In this document: positions 55,200 through 62,651 of the stretch, in pieces
Numbering within the stretch: position 1 is the first letter of the stretch
Layout: every line of letters begins with the position of its first letter
Source of the DNA: an uncultured Prevotellaceae bacterium
Lineage (GTDB): Bacteria > Bacteroidota > Bacteroidia > Bacteroidales > Bacteroidaceae
Length of the DNA stretch: 64,000 bases
Assembly (NCBI GenBank): GCA_947176895.1
Contig: CAMWSK010000001.1
Location: 1-64,000, forward strand
Direction: 5' to 3'
Program-made: the position numbers and the translations under genes
Notes under the pieces: generated by a model
Seen by the model: the letters and a program-made list of their open reading frames with translations, nothing else
Told to the model about the DNA's origin: nothing
The model's database searches: none

Positions 55200-56282
55200 T
55201 TACCCGCAACCCGGGCGAAGGATTTCCACCACGTGGCCGCCGATGTTTTCCCGGGCCACGACCACCGCCCCAAAAGGCAGCGCCGCTGCCACGCCGCCGC
55301 CCAGCCGGAGAGGGCTGTGTTCCACACGCATCTCATCCCACAACCGCTGCTCCAGAAAAGCCTGATGTATGGCGGGGCCTCCCTCCACCAACAGACTCTG
55401 CACTCCGACCTGCGCCAGATCGCTCAGAATGGTGTGCAGGGGCAGTGTGCCCGAAGTTTCCCGGGCGATGCGGCAGACAGTCGTTCCGGACAACCGCTCA
55501 TAGTCGGGACGGGCATCGGTGGCCGTGAGATAGACACGGGCAGGAAACAGACGCAGGTCGGCGGACAGGTTGCCGTGCGTGTCTATCACCACTCTTTGGG
55601 GCGAGCGTCCGGGCCACCGGCGTGTAGTGAGCGAAGGGTTGTCCAACAGAGCCGTCCGTCCGCCCACAAGAATGGCATCGGCACGGGAACGCAGACGGTG
55701 GACAAGCGCCAGGTTCGTGGCATCGCTAAGCTGCGCGGCAGCTCCATCGGCCAATGTGGAGCGTAAAAAATCAACCATTCCATCGGCGCTTTCTGCCCAT
55801 TTCAGCGTAACATAAGGGCGCTTCTTTTGATGGAAGGTGAAGAACTGTCGGTTGAGTTCCTGACACTCTTTTTCCAGCACGCCCACCGTCACCTCGACAC
55901 CGGCCTGCCGAAGCATGGAGATGCCCTTGCCATCAACCTTTTCAAACGAATCCCGGCAGCCCACCACCACACGCGGAATATGCTTTTCTACAATCAGCTT
56001 GGCACAGGGGGGCGTCTTGCCATAGTGGGCACAGGGCTCAAGGGTGACGTAGAGGGTGCTGCGCTCCAGCAATCCGGGCCGGCGCACCGAGGCAATGGCG
56101 TTTACCTCGGCATGGGGGCCTCCGCATTGGCGGTGGAAGCCTTCGCCCACGATTCGCCCATCGCACACCACCACAGCCCCTACCATGGGGTTGGGAGCCG
56201 CGTGTTCCCGACCGCAGGAGGCCAGCTGCAGGGCACGCCGCATATAGCACTCATCCATTTTTCTCTGTTCTTCTTTTGTCAT
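55200..56282 (-). CDS. ribD: Riboflavin biosynthesis deaminase/reductase
   Basis: A bifunctional enzyme whose N-terminal zinc deaminase domain and C-terminal reductase perform steps two and three of riboflavin synthesis. PNPMVGAVVV, HAEVNAI and EPCAHYGKTPPCAKLI supply the zinc ligands. KWAESADGMVD, ILVGGRTALLDNPSLTTR and LLVEGGPAIHQAFL belong to the reductase. The frame opens 12 codons upstream of the chosen ATG at 56282 (MTKEEQRKMDE). It is divergent from prmC, and their start codons are 28 bases apart. Confidence 0.94.
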   Translation of the reverse strand: MTKEEQRKMDECYMRRALQLASCGREHAAPNPMVGAVVVCDGRIVGEGFHRQCGGPHAEVNAIASVRRPGLLERSTLYVTLEPCAHYGKTPPCAKLIVEKHIPRVVVGCRDSFEKVDGKGISMLRQAGVEVTVGVLEKECQELNRQFFTFHQKKRPYVTLKWAESADGMVDFLRSTLADGAAAQLSDATNLALVHRLRSRADAILVGGRTALLDNPSLTTRRWPGRSPQRVVIDTHGNLSADLRLFPARVYLTATDARPDYERLSGTTVCRIARETSGTLPLHTILSDLAQVGVQSLLVEGGPAIHQAFLEQRLWDEMRVEHSPLRLGGGVAAALPFGAVVVARENIGGHVVEILRPGCG

Positions 56283-56306
56283 CTTTCTGCTTTTTTTGTA
56301 CGTTTG
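56275..56306 (+). promoter_or_regulatory. Promoter for prmC-recX
   Basis: TTTG (56275-56278) is followed after 20 bases by TACGTTTG (56299-56306), a perfect promoter. The prmC ATG follows only four bases later, and the -33 element lies within the 5' end of ribD. Confidence 0.82.
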
Positions 56307-56310
56307 CAGC

Positions 56311-57174
56311 ATGAACATCCTTCAAGACATTGCCCGCCGTCTGCAGGCCGTCTACCCGGCCGGCGAGGCACGGGCCGTAGCCCGCATCCTGATGGAGGAC
56401 GGCTTTCGGTTGTCGCAAACCGACATTCTTATGGGCAAAGATAACGAATTATCGGCAGAGCAACGCCTCTGTGTGGAAAAATGTGTGCGGCGTCTGCTGG
56501 CCGGAGAACCGGTGCAGTACGTCACGGGGCAATGCCTCTTCCTCGGCCGCCCGTTCTCGGTGCGCCCGGGATGCCTGATTCCCCGTCCCGAGACCGAGGA
56601 CCTGGTGGCGGCCATAGTCGAGAACGCCAAACGACGCATAGAGGCCGATGGACAAGAGCATCCGCTCCGCGTGCTGGACATCGGCACCGGTTCGGGCTGC
56701 ATAGCCGTTTCCCTGGCCTTGGAGCTGGGCGAAGCGGCCTGTGTCGAGGCGTGGGACGTCAGCCCCGAAGCACTGGAGATTGCCTGCGAAAACGCAAGAA
56801 AGCTCCATTCCACCGTCAGCTTCCGGCTGGCGGATATCCTAAAGACTCCCGATTCATCGGCATTATTTGATATTATCGTGAGCAATCCGCCCTATGTGCG
56901 TGAACAGGAAAAGGCCGACATGGAGGCCAACGTGCTGCAACACGAGCCACACCTGGCGCTCTTTGTTCCGGACAACGACCCTCTGCTGTTCTATCGAAGT
57001 ATCGGAAACCACGCCCTCCGCCACCTGGTTTCCGGCGGACAACTGTGGCTGGAGACCAACCGCCACCTCATCACCGATACCGCCGATTTACTGGAAAGTA
57101 TGGGTTTCTTACAGGTTGAGCCCCTCACCGACCGCTACGGACATCCGCGTCACCTGAAAGCCATCCGCCCATGA
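56311..57174 (+). CDS. prmC: Release factor glutamine N5-methyltransferase
   Basis: PrmC methylates the GGQ glutamine of RF1 and RF2. The 287-residue protein shows an N-terminal helical domain, PVQYVTGQCLFLGRPFSV, LIPRPETEDLV, the SAM loop VLDIGTGSGCIAVSLAL and the active-site NPPYV. It acts on the product of prfB, encoded at 9.9 kb. The ATG lies four bases after the promoter box, so its mRNA should be leaderless. The next in-frame Met is about 27 residues in. Its stop overlaps recX by four bases. Confidence 0.95.
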   Translation: MNILQDIARRLQAVYPAGEARAVARILMEDGFRLSQTDILMGKDNELSAEQRLCVEKCVRRLLAGEPVQYVTGQCLFLGRPFSVRPGCLIPRPETEDLVAAIVENAKRRIEADGQEHPLRVLDIGTGSGCIAVSLALELGEAACVEAWDVSPEALEIACENARKLHSTVSFRLADILKTPDSSALFDIIVSNPPYVREQEKADMEANVLQHEPHLALFVPDNDPLLFYRSIGNHALRHLVSGGQLWLETNRHLITDTADLLESMGFLQVEPLTDRYGHPRHLKAIRP

Positions 57175-57674
57175 ACTTCCCAAAACCTTCCAATCCATCG
57201 CCCACAGACGAGGCTAAAGCACTGAGCAAGGCCGCCGCCCTCTGCGTCAGACAAGAGATGTGTGTCAGTCAGATCCGGGCCAGGTTGGACCGATGGCTCG
57301 TCACTCCCGAGGCACAGGAACGCATCATCGGCCGCCTGCTGGCCGAACGTTTCATCGATGAAGCCCGCTTTGCCACAGCCTATGCCCGCGACAAGTTCCG
57401 CCACAACGGATGGGGTCCCATGCGCATCGACAGCCAACTGCGCCTGCTGCATATTGCCGACACCCACAGACGGGCGGCACTGGACGAGCTGCCCACAGAG
57501 GAACAGAGCGACACATTGGTCCGTCTGCTCGAAAAAAAAGCACAAAGCGTGAAAGGGAAAAACAACTACGAACGCCGCGGAAAACTGATTCGCTTTGCCC
57601 TCGGCCGGGGCTTTCAAATGGACGAAATCATGAAAAATCTGCCCGACGATATGGGCCAAGACGACGAGTGGTAA
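57171..57674 (+). CDS. recX: Regulatory protein RecX
   Basis: RecX modulates RecA. The 167-residue protein has the three-helix repeats of the family: KAAALCVRQEMCVSQIRARLDRW, RLLAERFIDEARFATAYARDKFRHNGWGPMRIDSQL, and RRGKLIRFALGRGFQMDEIMKNL. It is translationally coupled to prmC through an ATGA overlap. recO, another recombination gene, is at 38 kb. A repeat-rich gap follows. Confidence 0.93.
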   Translation: MNFPKPSNPSPTDEAKALSKAAALCVRQEMCVSQIRARLDRWLVTPEAQERIIGRLLAERFIDEARFATAYARDKFRHNGWGPMRIDSQLRLLHIADTHRRAALDELPTEEQSDTLVRLLEKKAQSVKGKNNYERRGKLIRFALGRGFQMDEIMKNLPDDMGQDDEW

Positions 57675-57705
57675 ACGGTTCTATCCGAGAACGCATTCAT
57701 TTTAC

Positions 57706-57739
57706 CTCGAACTTATTGACATCTCGAACTTATTGACAT
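57706..57739 (+). repeat. Tandem 17-bp direct repeat
   Basis: CTCGAACTTATTGACAT occurs twice back to back (57706-57722 and 57723-57739). It lies between recX and the inverted-repeat element that carries array G. The CGAACT core also occurs in the right arm of that element. Confidence 0.85.
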
Positions 57740-57751
57740 AAAGATTTTAGT

Positions 57752-57964
57752 TATAACGTGAGTTCGATGAATTTTTAAGGCCTGTAAAATTCGCCTCCTT
57801 CCAAGCCCCCGAAAAAACATCTTGATGTTTTATGAAAAACATGAACACGTTTTTCAAAAAGATGAACATGTTTTTTGAAAAAGATGAACATGTTTTTGAA
57901 GGCTCTGCAAACGGCATGAAACACACAGCTTGTCTTATTGGGATTTCATCGAACTCACGTTATA
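57752..57964. mobile_element. MITE-like 213-bp segment with perfect 20-bp inverted ends
   Basis: The 20 bases at 57752-57771 are the exact reverse complement of 57945-57964. The interior holds array G and a flank shared with array E. No gene fits inside. No target-site duplication is evident. It could be a non-autonomous mobile element or a long-range hairpin. The diverged end beside array E (38012-38035) suggests that copies move or spread. The rest of the 450-bp recX-tlpA gap holds the tandem repeat and a promoter. Confidence 0.6.
57815..57895. repeat. Palindromic repeat array G (centres CTTG, GAAC, GAAC, GAAC)
   Basis: Sites are at 57815-57830, 57837-57852 (arm ACGTTT), 57858-57873 and 57880-57895 (both with left arm AAAGAT), spaced 21-22 bp, inside the inverted-repeat segment. 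Confidence 0.82.
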
Positions 57965-57965
57965 G
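57907..57965. repeat. Conserved flank of array G, homologous to 37977-38035
   Basis: This 59-bp stretch matches the flank of array E at about 46 positions and ends in the right inverted-repeat arm of the element. Confidence 0.75.
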
Positions 57966-58085
57966 AATCTATCCGCATGAAAACAACTTTTTCTCCTGAC
58001 CTTTGAATCTTACCGTGCGGGAGGGGTATGCCATAAAAATCTACCGACATACGCAAAATTGTGTGTACAAATACGGATTTTTTCA

Positions 58086-58093
58086 TATCTTTG
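58086..58093 (+). promoter_or_regulatory. Promoter -7 box for the TlpA-like gene
   Basis: TATCTTTG lies 33 bases before the ATG at 58127. A TTG at 58059-58061 is 24 bases upstream, further than usual. Confidence 0.6.
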
Positions 58094-58126
58094 TGTGGCA
58101 CATGACTTAACGACTTCACAATACGT

Positions 58127-59242
58127 ATGAACAAATTTCTCCCTTCCGCCTTGGCCATCGGCCTGCTGGCTCTGGCCTCATGCTCGAAAACGCCCCAAGT
58201 GACCATCACCCTCGACGGGTTCACCGACAGCACGGTTGTTGTCGCCCACACCACCGTGTACGGCTATCTGAACAGTCACGGCGACAATGACCCGCTAATC
58301 CAATGGGACACGCTGACGGCACAAAACTCGGCGATTACCCTCACCCCCGCCGACAGCACATCCATTTACGCGATTGTCCCCATGCAATCGCCCGGTGAAA
58401 ACCTCCGGATATTGGTAAGTCCCGACGACCGCATGAACATCCGCATGAAGTTCAGCGAGGGGGCTGTATCCTACACAACGGAGGGCACCCCCGTTGCCGA
58501 TGCCATCAACGACTATATCACGATGACGAGTGGCATCAAGGCCCGAATCAAAGAGGCACAGACAAACCCCGAAACAACGGAGGAGCTCTTCGACAGCCTC
58601 TTCACCGCCCTGGAGGAAAAGACTTTCGGATGGACGAAAAAGTACACGGGAAACCCCGCCATCGCCCTATACATACAGAACCTGCAACCCGATACGATAG
58701 TAGAACAATACGACCTTATCAGCAAAGGCTTGCAGGACTCTGATGTGGCTCCCCTCCTGAAAGCCGCTTACGACAAGGCCAAGAGGTACGCAGAGGTGCA
58801 GAAAGCCAAAGAGAACATCCGGGAGGGCGTGGATGCCCCCGACTTCACGTTACCAGACAACGAGGGCAAGGCGTTCACCTTCTCGTCGCTGCGCGGCAGG
58901 TGGGCGGTGCTCGACTTCTGGGGCACGTGGTGCGGATGGTGCGTGAAAGGCATCCCCGACATGAAGGAGGCACAGGCCAAACACGCGGACAAGTGCCAAT
59001 TTGTGAGTATCGATTGCGGCGACAGCCACGAGAAATGGATGGAGGCTCTGGAGAAACACCAAATGCCCTGGACACACGTTTATGTGCCCGCCGACTGCCC
59101 CACCGGCGCCAATCCCGGCGTGCTCTATGCCGTGCAGGGCTACCCCACGAAAATCATCGTGGACCCCGACGGAAAGATCGCGAAGATTGTCGTAGGCGAA
59201 AGCCCCGAATTTTATGAGGCGCTCGACCAATTGGTGAAATAA
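58127..59242 (+). CDS. TlpA-family thioredoxin-like lipoprotein with DUF4369-like N-terminal domain
   Basis: A 371-residue lipoprotein (lipobox LLALASC) with an N-terminal beta domain of the DUF4369 type (VTITLDGFTDSTVVVAHTTV), a helical middle and a C-terminal thioredoxin domain. APDFTLPDNEGKAFTFSSLRGRWAVLDFWGTWCGWC gives the redox CxxC as CGWC, and GYPTKIIVDPDGKI supplies the cis-Pro region. It would reduce disulfides in the periplasm. The partner is unknown. It forms its own unit after the array G region. Confidence 0.9.
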   Translation: MNKFLPSALAIGLLALASCSKTPQVTITLDGFTDSTVVVAHTTVYGYLNSHGDNDPLIQWDTLTAQNSAITLTPADSTSIYAIVPMQSPGENLRILVSPDDRMNIRMKFSEGAVSYTTEGTPVADAINDYITMTSGIKARIKEAQTNPETTEELFDSLFTALEEKTFGWTKKYTGNPAIALYIQNLQPDTIVEQYDLISKGLQDSDVAPLLKAAYDKAKRYAEVQKAKENIREGVDAPDFTLPDNEGKAFTFSSLRGRWAVLDFWGTWCGWCVKGIPDMKEAQAKHADKCQFVSIDCGDSHEKWMEALEKHQMPWTHVYVPADCPTGANPGVLYAVQGYPTKIIVDPDGKIAKIVVGESPEFYEALDQLVK

Positions 59243-59275
59243 ACAGGGTTATTTCCCGCATTCGACTTTTTATCT

Positions 59276-59283
59276 TAACTTTG
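59276..59283 (+). promoter_or_regulatory. Promoter -7 box for pyrE
   Basis: TAACTTTG lies 33 bases before the pyrE ATG. No TTG is seen at the -33 distance. Confidence 0.6.
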
Positions 59284-59316
59284 CGCCGAGATATAACCAT
59301 TCAAACATCATAGAAA

Positions 59317-59952
59317 ATGAAAACACTGGAGAAGATTTTTGCAGCCAAACTGCTCAACGTGAAAGCCATCAAGTTGCAACCCGCCAACCCCTTCACCTGG
59401 GCCAGCGGATGGAAGTCTCCCTTTTATTGCGACAACCGCAAAACACTCTCCTACCCCGACCTGCGCTCTTTCGTGAAAACGGAGTTCGCCCGTCTGGTGA
59501 TGGAGCAGTTCCCCCAGGCCGAGGCTGTGGCCGGTGTGGCCACAGGTGCCATCGCACAGGGCGCACTGGTGGCCGACGCGCTGAACCTTCCCTTCGTATA
59601 TGTACGTTCCAAACCCAAAGACCATGGTCTGGAGAACCTCATCGAGGGTGAACTGAAGCCCGGCGCCAAGGTGATTGTGGTGGAGGACCTCATCAGCACA
59701 GGCGGCAGCAGCCTGAAAGCCGTGGAGGCCATCCGCAAGAACGGTTGCGAGGTGGTGGGCATGGTGGCCGCATACACCTATGGTTTCCAAGTGGCAACCG
59801 ACGCCTTCAAGGAGGCCGATGTGAAGCTGGTGACGCTGACCAACTACGAGGCTGTGGTGAGCGAGGCACAGCGCATCGGCTACATCACCTCCGAGGACGT
59901 GGAGATTCTGAACAAATGGCGCGAAAGCCCCGGCACCTGGACGGGCAAATAA
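59317..59952 (+). CDS. pyrE: Orotate phosphoribosyltransferase
   Basis: PyrE joins orotate to PRPP to form OMP in pyrimidine synthesis. The 211-residue protein shows TWASGWKSPFYCDNRKTLSYP (orotate side), VAGVATGAIAQGALVA, YVRSKPKDHG and the PRPP loop VIVVEDLISTGGSSLKA. It heads a short run with the SRPBCC protein and argH. Pyrimidine and arginine synthesis share carbamoyl phosphate, which may explain the pairing. Confidence 0.96.
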   Translation: MKTLEKIFAAKLLNVKAIKLQPANPFTWASGWKSPFYCDNRKTLSYPDLRSFVKTEFARLVMEQFPQAEAVAGVATGAIAQGALVADALNLPFVYVRSKPKDHGLENLIEGELKPGAKVIVVEDLISTGGSSLKAVEAIRKNGCEVVGMVAAYTYGFQVATDAFKEADVKLVTLTNYEAVVSEAQRIGYITSEDVEILNKWRESPGTWTGK

Positions 59953-59981
59953 TCGGACACGACACGGCAAACCGCAGGAAA

Positions 59982-60464
59982 ATGAACAAGTACGAAAGCA
60001 CCGTGAAATATGCCAACGCGCCCATCGAGCGCGTTTACGCCATGCTCAGCGACCTCACAAGTCTGGAAGCCATACGCCGGAACATCAGCAATCCCGCCTA
60101 TCGGCAGATGGTGATGGAGAAGGCGGGAGACAAGGTGAAACCCGAACAGCTGGACCAGATCGAGCAACGCCTGAAGGAGATGGTCATCACACCCGACAGC
60201 ATCACGGCGGATGCCGGCCCCATGGGACAGGTGACACTCAACATCGTGGAGCGGGAAACCAACAGGCTGGTGAAGCTGGAAGCCGTGGGGCTGCCCATGG
60301 CCGCCAACATCTGGATACAGATGCTGGACAACGGAGACGGACGCACAGCCATCAAAGCCACCATCGGAGCCGAGATGAACTTCCTCATCAAGCAGATGCT
60401 GAAAGGCAAGCTGCAGCAGGGGGCCGAGGGGCTGGCCACAACGCTGGCCATGCTTCCTTATTAA
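59982..60464 (+). CDS. SRPBCC-fold protein
   Basis: A 160-residue soluble protein with the START/SRPBCC (Bet v 1-like) pattern: KYESTVKYANAPIERVYAMLSDLTSLEAI at the start, a helical insert of about 35 residues and strands ending with AIKATIGAEMNFLIKQMLKGKLQQGAEGLATTLAML as the long C-terminal helix. Such folds bind hydrophobic ligands. The frame is open far upstream through pyrE, but the ATG at 59982 follows AGGAAA. The function is unknown; its place between pyrE and argH is common in this phylum. Confidence 0.83.
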   Translation: MNKYESTVKYANAPIERVYAMLSDLTSLEAIRRNISNPAYRQMVMEKAGDKVKPEQLDQIEQRLKEMVITPDSITADAGPMGQVTLNIVERETNRLVKLEAVGLPMAANIWIQMLDNGDGRTAIKATIGAEMNFLIKQMLKGKLQQGAEGLATTLAMLPY

Positions 60465-60488
60465 AGAACCACATAAACACAGACCATC

Positions 60489-61826
60489 ATGGCCAAACTT
60501 TGGGACAAAGGATTTGAGATTAACGCCGAGATAGAGCGCTACACCGTGGGGCGAGACCGCGAACTGGACATGCTGCTGGCGCCGCACGACGTGATGGGAA
60601 GCATGGCGCACGTCACCATGCTCGAAAGCATCGGCCTCATCGGGAAGGACGAGCTGCCCGTGCTGCTCGATGCCCTGCGCGACATCTACCGCAGCACACA
60701 GGACGGCACCTTCACCATCGAGCCGGAAAGCGAGGACGTGCACAGCCAGGTGGAGCTGATGCTCACCCGCAAATTAGGCGACCTGGGCAAGAAGATCCAC
60801 AGCGGACGCTCCAGAAACGACCAGGTGCTGGTGGACCTGAAGCTGTTCACACGCACCCAATTGCACCTCATCTGTCAGGACATGCTCGACCTGTTCCACG
60901 AGCTGCAGGCACAGAGCGAACGCTACAAGGCGGTGCTGATGCCGGGCTACACCCACCTGCAGGTGGCCATGCCCAGCAGTTTCGGCCTCTGGTTCGGCGC
61001 CTATGCCGAGAGTCTGGTGGACGACATGATGATGATGCAGGCCGCCTACAGACAGACCAACCGCAACCCCTTGGGCTCTGCGGCCGGTTATGGCAGCTCC
61101 TTCCCCCTCGACCGCGCGCTCACCACACAACTCCTGGGCTTCGACTCCATGGACTATAACGTGGTGTATGCCCAGATGGGACGCGGAAAGATGGAGCGCA
61201 ACGTGGCCTTCGCCATCGCCGGCGTGGCCGGAACCATCGCCAAGCTGGCCTTCGACGCCTGCCTGTTCAACAGCCAGAACTTCGGCTTCGTACGCCTGCC
61301 GAAGGAATGCACCACCGGCTCCAGCATCATGCCCCACAAGAAGAATCCCGATGTGTTCGAGCTGACACGCGCCAAGTGCAACAAGCTGCAGGCACTACCC
61401 CAGCAGATCACACTCATCATGAACAACCTGCCCTGCGGGTACTTCCGCGACTTGCAAATCATCAAAGAGGTATTCCTGCCGGCCTTCGACGAGCTGAGAG
61501 ACATCATCCGCATGACCACCTATATCGTAGGGAAAATGGAGGTGAACGAACACATCCTCGACGACTCGCGCTACGACCTGATGTTCTCTGTGGAGGAAGT
61601 GAACCGGCTGACCGCAGACGGCACACCTTTCCGCGACGCCTACCGCCAAGTGGGACTGGACATCGAGGCCGGCAAGTTCCGCCCCGACAAGCAGGTGACC
61701 CACACCCACGAGGGCAGCATAGGCAACCTTTGTACCCGGGAAATAGCAGACTTGATGCAGCAGGTCATGAGTGAGTTCCACTTCAACCGCGCCATCCGGG
61801 CAGAAGAAAAACTGCTGGGTGAATGA
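60489..61826 (+). CDS. argH: Argininosuccinate lyase
   Basis: ArgH cleaves argininosuccinate into arginine and fumarate. The 445-residue protein carries SGRSRNDQVLVDL, PGYTHLQVAMPSSFG and the superfamily signature GSSIMPHKKNPDVFELTRAKC with its mobile catalytic serine. The N-terminal 25 residues (DKGFEINAEIERYTVGRDRELD) match the family start. The gene adds a second arginine-pathway step to the window besides the ArgE-like deacylase at 13 kb. Confidence 0.96.
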   Translation: MAKLWDKGFEINAEIERYTVGRDRELDMLLAPHDVMGSMAHVTMLESIGLIGKDELPVLLDALRDIYRSTQDGTFTIEPESEDVHSQVELMLTRKLGDLGKKIHSGRSRNDQVLVDLKLFTRTQLHLICQDMLDLFHELQAQSERYKAVLMPGYTHLQVAMPSSFGLWFGAYAESLVDDMMMMQAAYRQTNRNPLGSAAGYGSSFPLDRALTTQLLGFDSMDYNVVYAQMGRGKMERNVAFAIAGVAGTIAKLAFDACLFNSQNFGFVRLPKECTTGSSIMPHKKNPDVFELTRAKCNKLQALPQQITLIMNNLPCGYFRDLQIIKEVFLPAFDELRDIIRMTTYIVGKMEVNEHILDDSRYDLMFSVEEVNRLTADGTPFRDAYRQVGLDIEAGKFRPDKQVTHTHEGSIGNLCTREIADLMQQVMSEFHFNRAIRAEEKLLGE

Positions 61827-61857
61827 AAAAGTCCTGCTAAGAGGACAGAATAGCGCG

Positions 61858-62436
61858 ATGAAAACGCTGAAAAATACAATAAAAGCGGCGACAAGCGTAG
61901 CGAAATTGCTACTGCTTGCCGCCGCTTTGCTGGTTGCAAGCTGCGGCGAAGAGCTTACTCAGAACAAATGGAGCCGAATGCGTGCCTACTATCTTTGCGA
62001 CCATGTGATGGACATCCCCACCCTCTACCACGCCTGTACGGGTCCCGACCAGTGGTGCACGATACGCCTAAGTCTAAACGGGAAACAGCTTCTCTTTGAA
62101 AGTCTCATCGAGAGCGACACGGAAAACCTGACGGCAAACGTGGGCTACACGCGTTTTCACATCGAGCGCGGCCTCATCATCGGCCTACCGTCGTTGGCCG
62201 AACCCTTGGCCGATGCACCCGTAGTCACCTGTTACGACATCGCCTGTCCCAACTGCCTGGACGATGCCATCAGCAAGAATCTCACGATTCAAGAGAACGG
62301 AAAAGCCAAATGCTCGCGGTGCAACCGCACCTACGACCTCAGTAACCAAGGAATCGTTTCGGAAGGAGAACGAGGAAAAACGCTGGAACGCTACCGCGTA
62401 AACTACAACGGCAACACACTGATTGTAGATAACTAA
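61858..62436 (+). CDS. Lipoprotein with CxxC-CxxC zinc-ribbon-like pair
   Basis: A 192-residue lipoprotein (lipobox LLVASC, cysteine about residue 29) with a beta-rich body. Near the C terminus CYDIACPNCLDDAISKN and AKCSRCNRTYDLSNQGIV place two CxxC pairs about 25 residues apart, suggesting a zinc ribbon or a Rieske-like fold without the histidines. The function is unknown. The ATG at 61858 is preferred over an open frame running back into argH. It is the last gene before the tRNA-Leu promoter. Confidence 0.75.
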   Translation: MKTLKNTIKAATSVAKLLLLAAALLVASCGEELTQNKWSRMRAYYLCDHVMDIPTLYHACTGPDQWCTIRLSLNGKQLLFESLIESDTENLTANVGYTRFHIERGLIIGLPSLAEPLADAPVVTCYDIACPNCLDDAISKNLTIQENGKAKCSRCNRTYDLSNQGIVSEGERGKTLERYRVNYNGNTLIVDN

Positions 62437-62455
62437 TGAAAAAAACGCAGAGATT

Positions 62456-62487
62456 TTTGGCAGAAAAGATAAAAACACTTACCTTTG
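62456..62487 (+). promoter_or_regulatory. Promoter for tRNA-Leu
   Basis: TTTG (62456-62459) is followed after 20 bases by TACCTTTG (62480-62487), 13 bases before the tRNA. Confidence 0.83.
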
Positions 62488-62500
62488 CACTCGGTAACAA

Positions 62501-62582
62501 GCCCAGATGGCGGAATCGGTAGACGCGCTGGTCTCAAACACCAGTAGGGAAACCTGTGCCGGTTCGACCCCGGCTCTGGGTA
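62501..62582 (+). tRNA. tRNA-Leu (anticodon CAA)
   Basis: A class II tRNA with acceptor GCCCAGA/TCTGGGT, anticodon stem CTGGT/ACCAG around loop CTCAAAC (anticodon CAA), a long variable arm (TAGGGAAACCTG) and T arm GCCGG/CCGGC around TTCGACC. The discriminator is A and CCA is not encoded. It has its own promoter and terminator. Confidence 0.94.
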
Positions 62583-62589
62583 CGGAAAG

Positions 62590-62630
62590 GACGGTTAAGA
62601 TGCCTGATCAGGGCACTTGACCGTCTTTCT
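62590..62630 (+). terminator. Terminator after tRNA-Leu
   Basis: GACGGTTAAG (62590-62599) pairs with CTTGACCGTC (62616-62625) with one G-T pair, enclosing a smaller TGCCTGATCAGGGCA hairpin. TTTCTTG follows. Confidence 0.82.
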
Positions 62631-62651
62631 TGTTTATAAACATCTATAACC

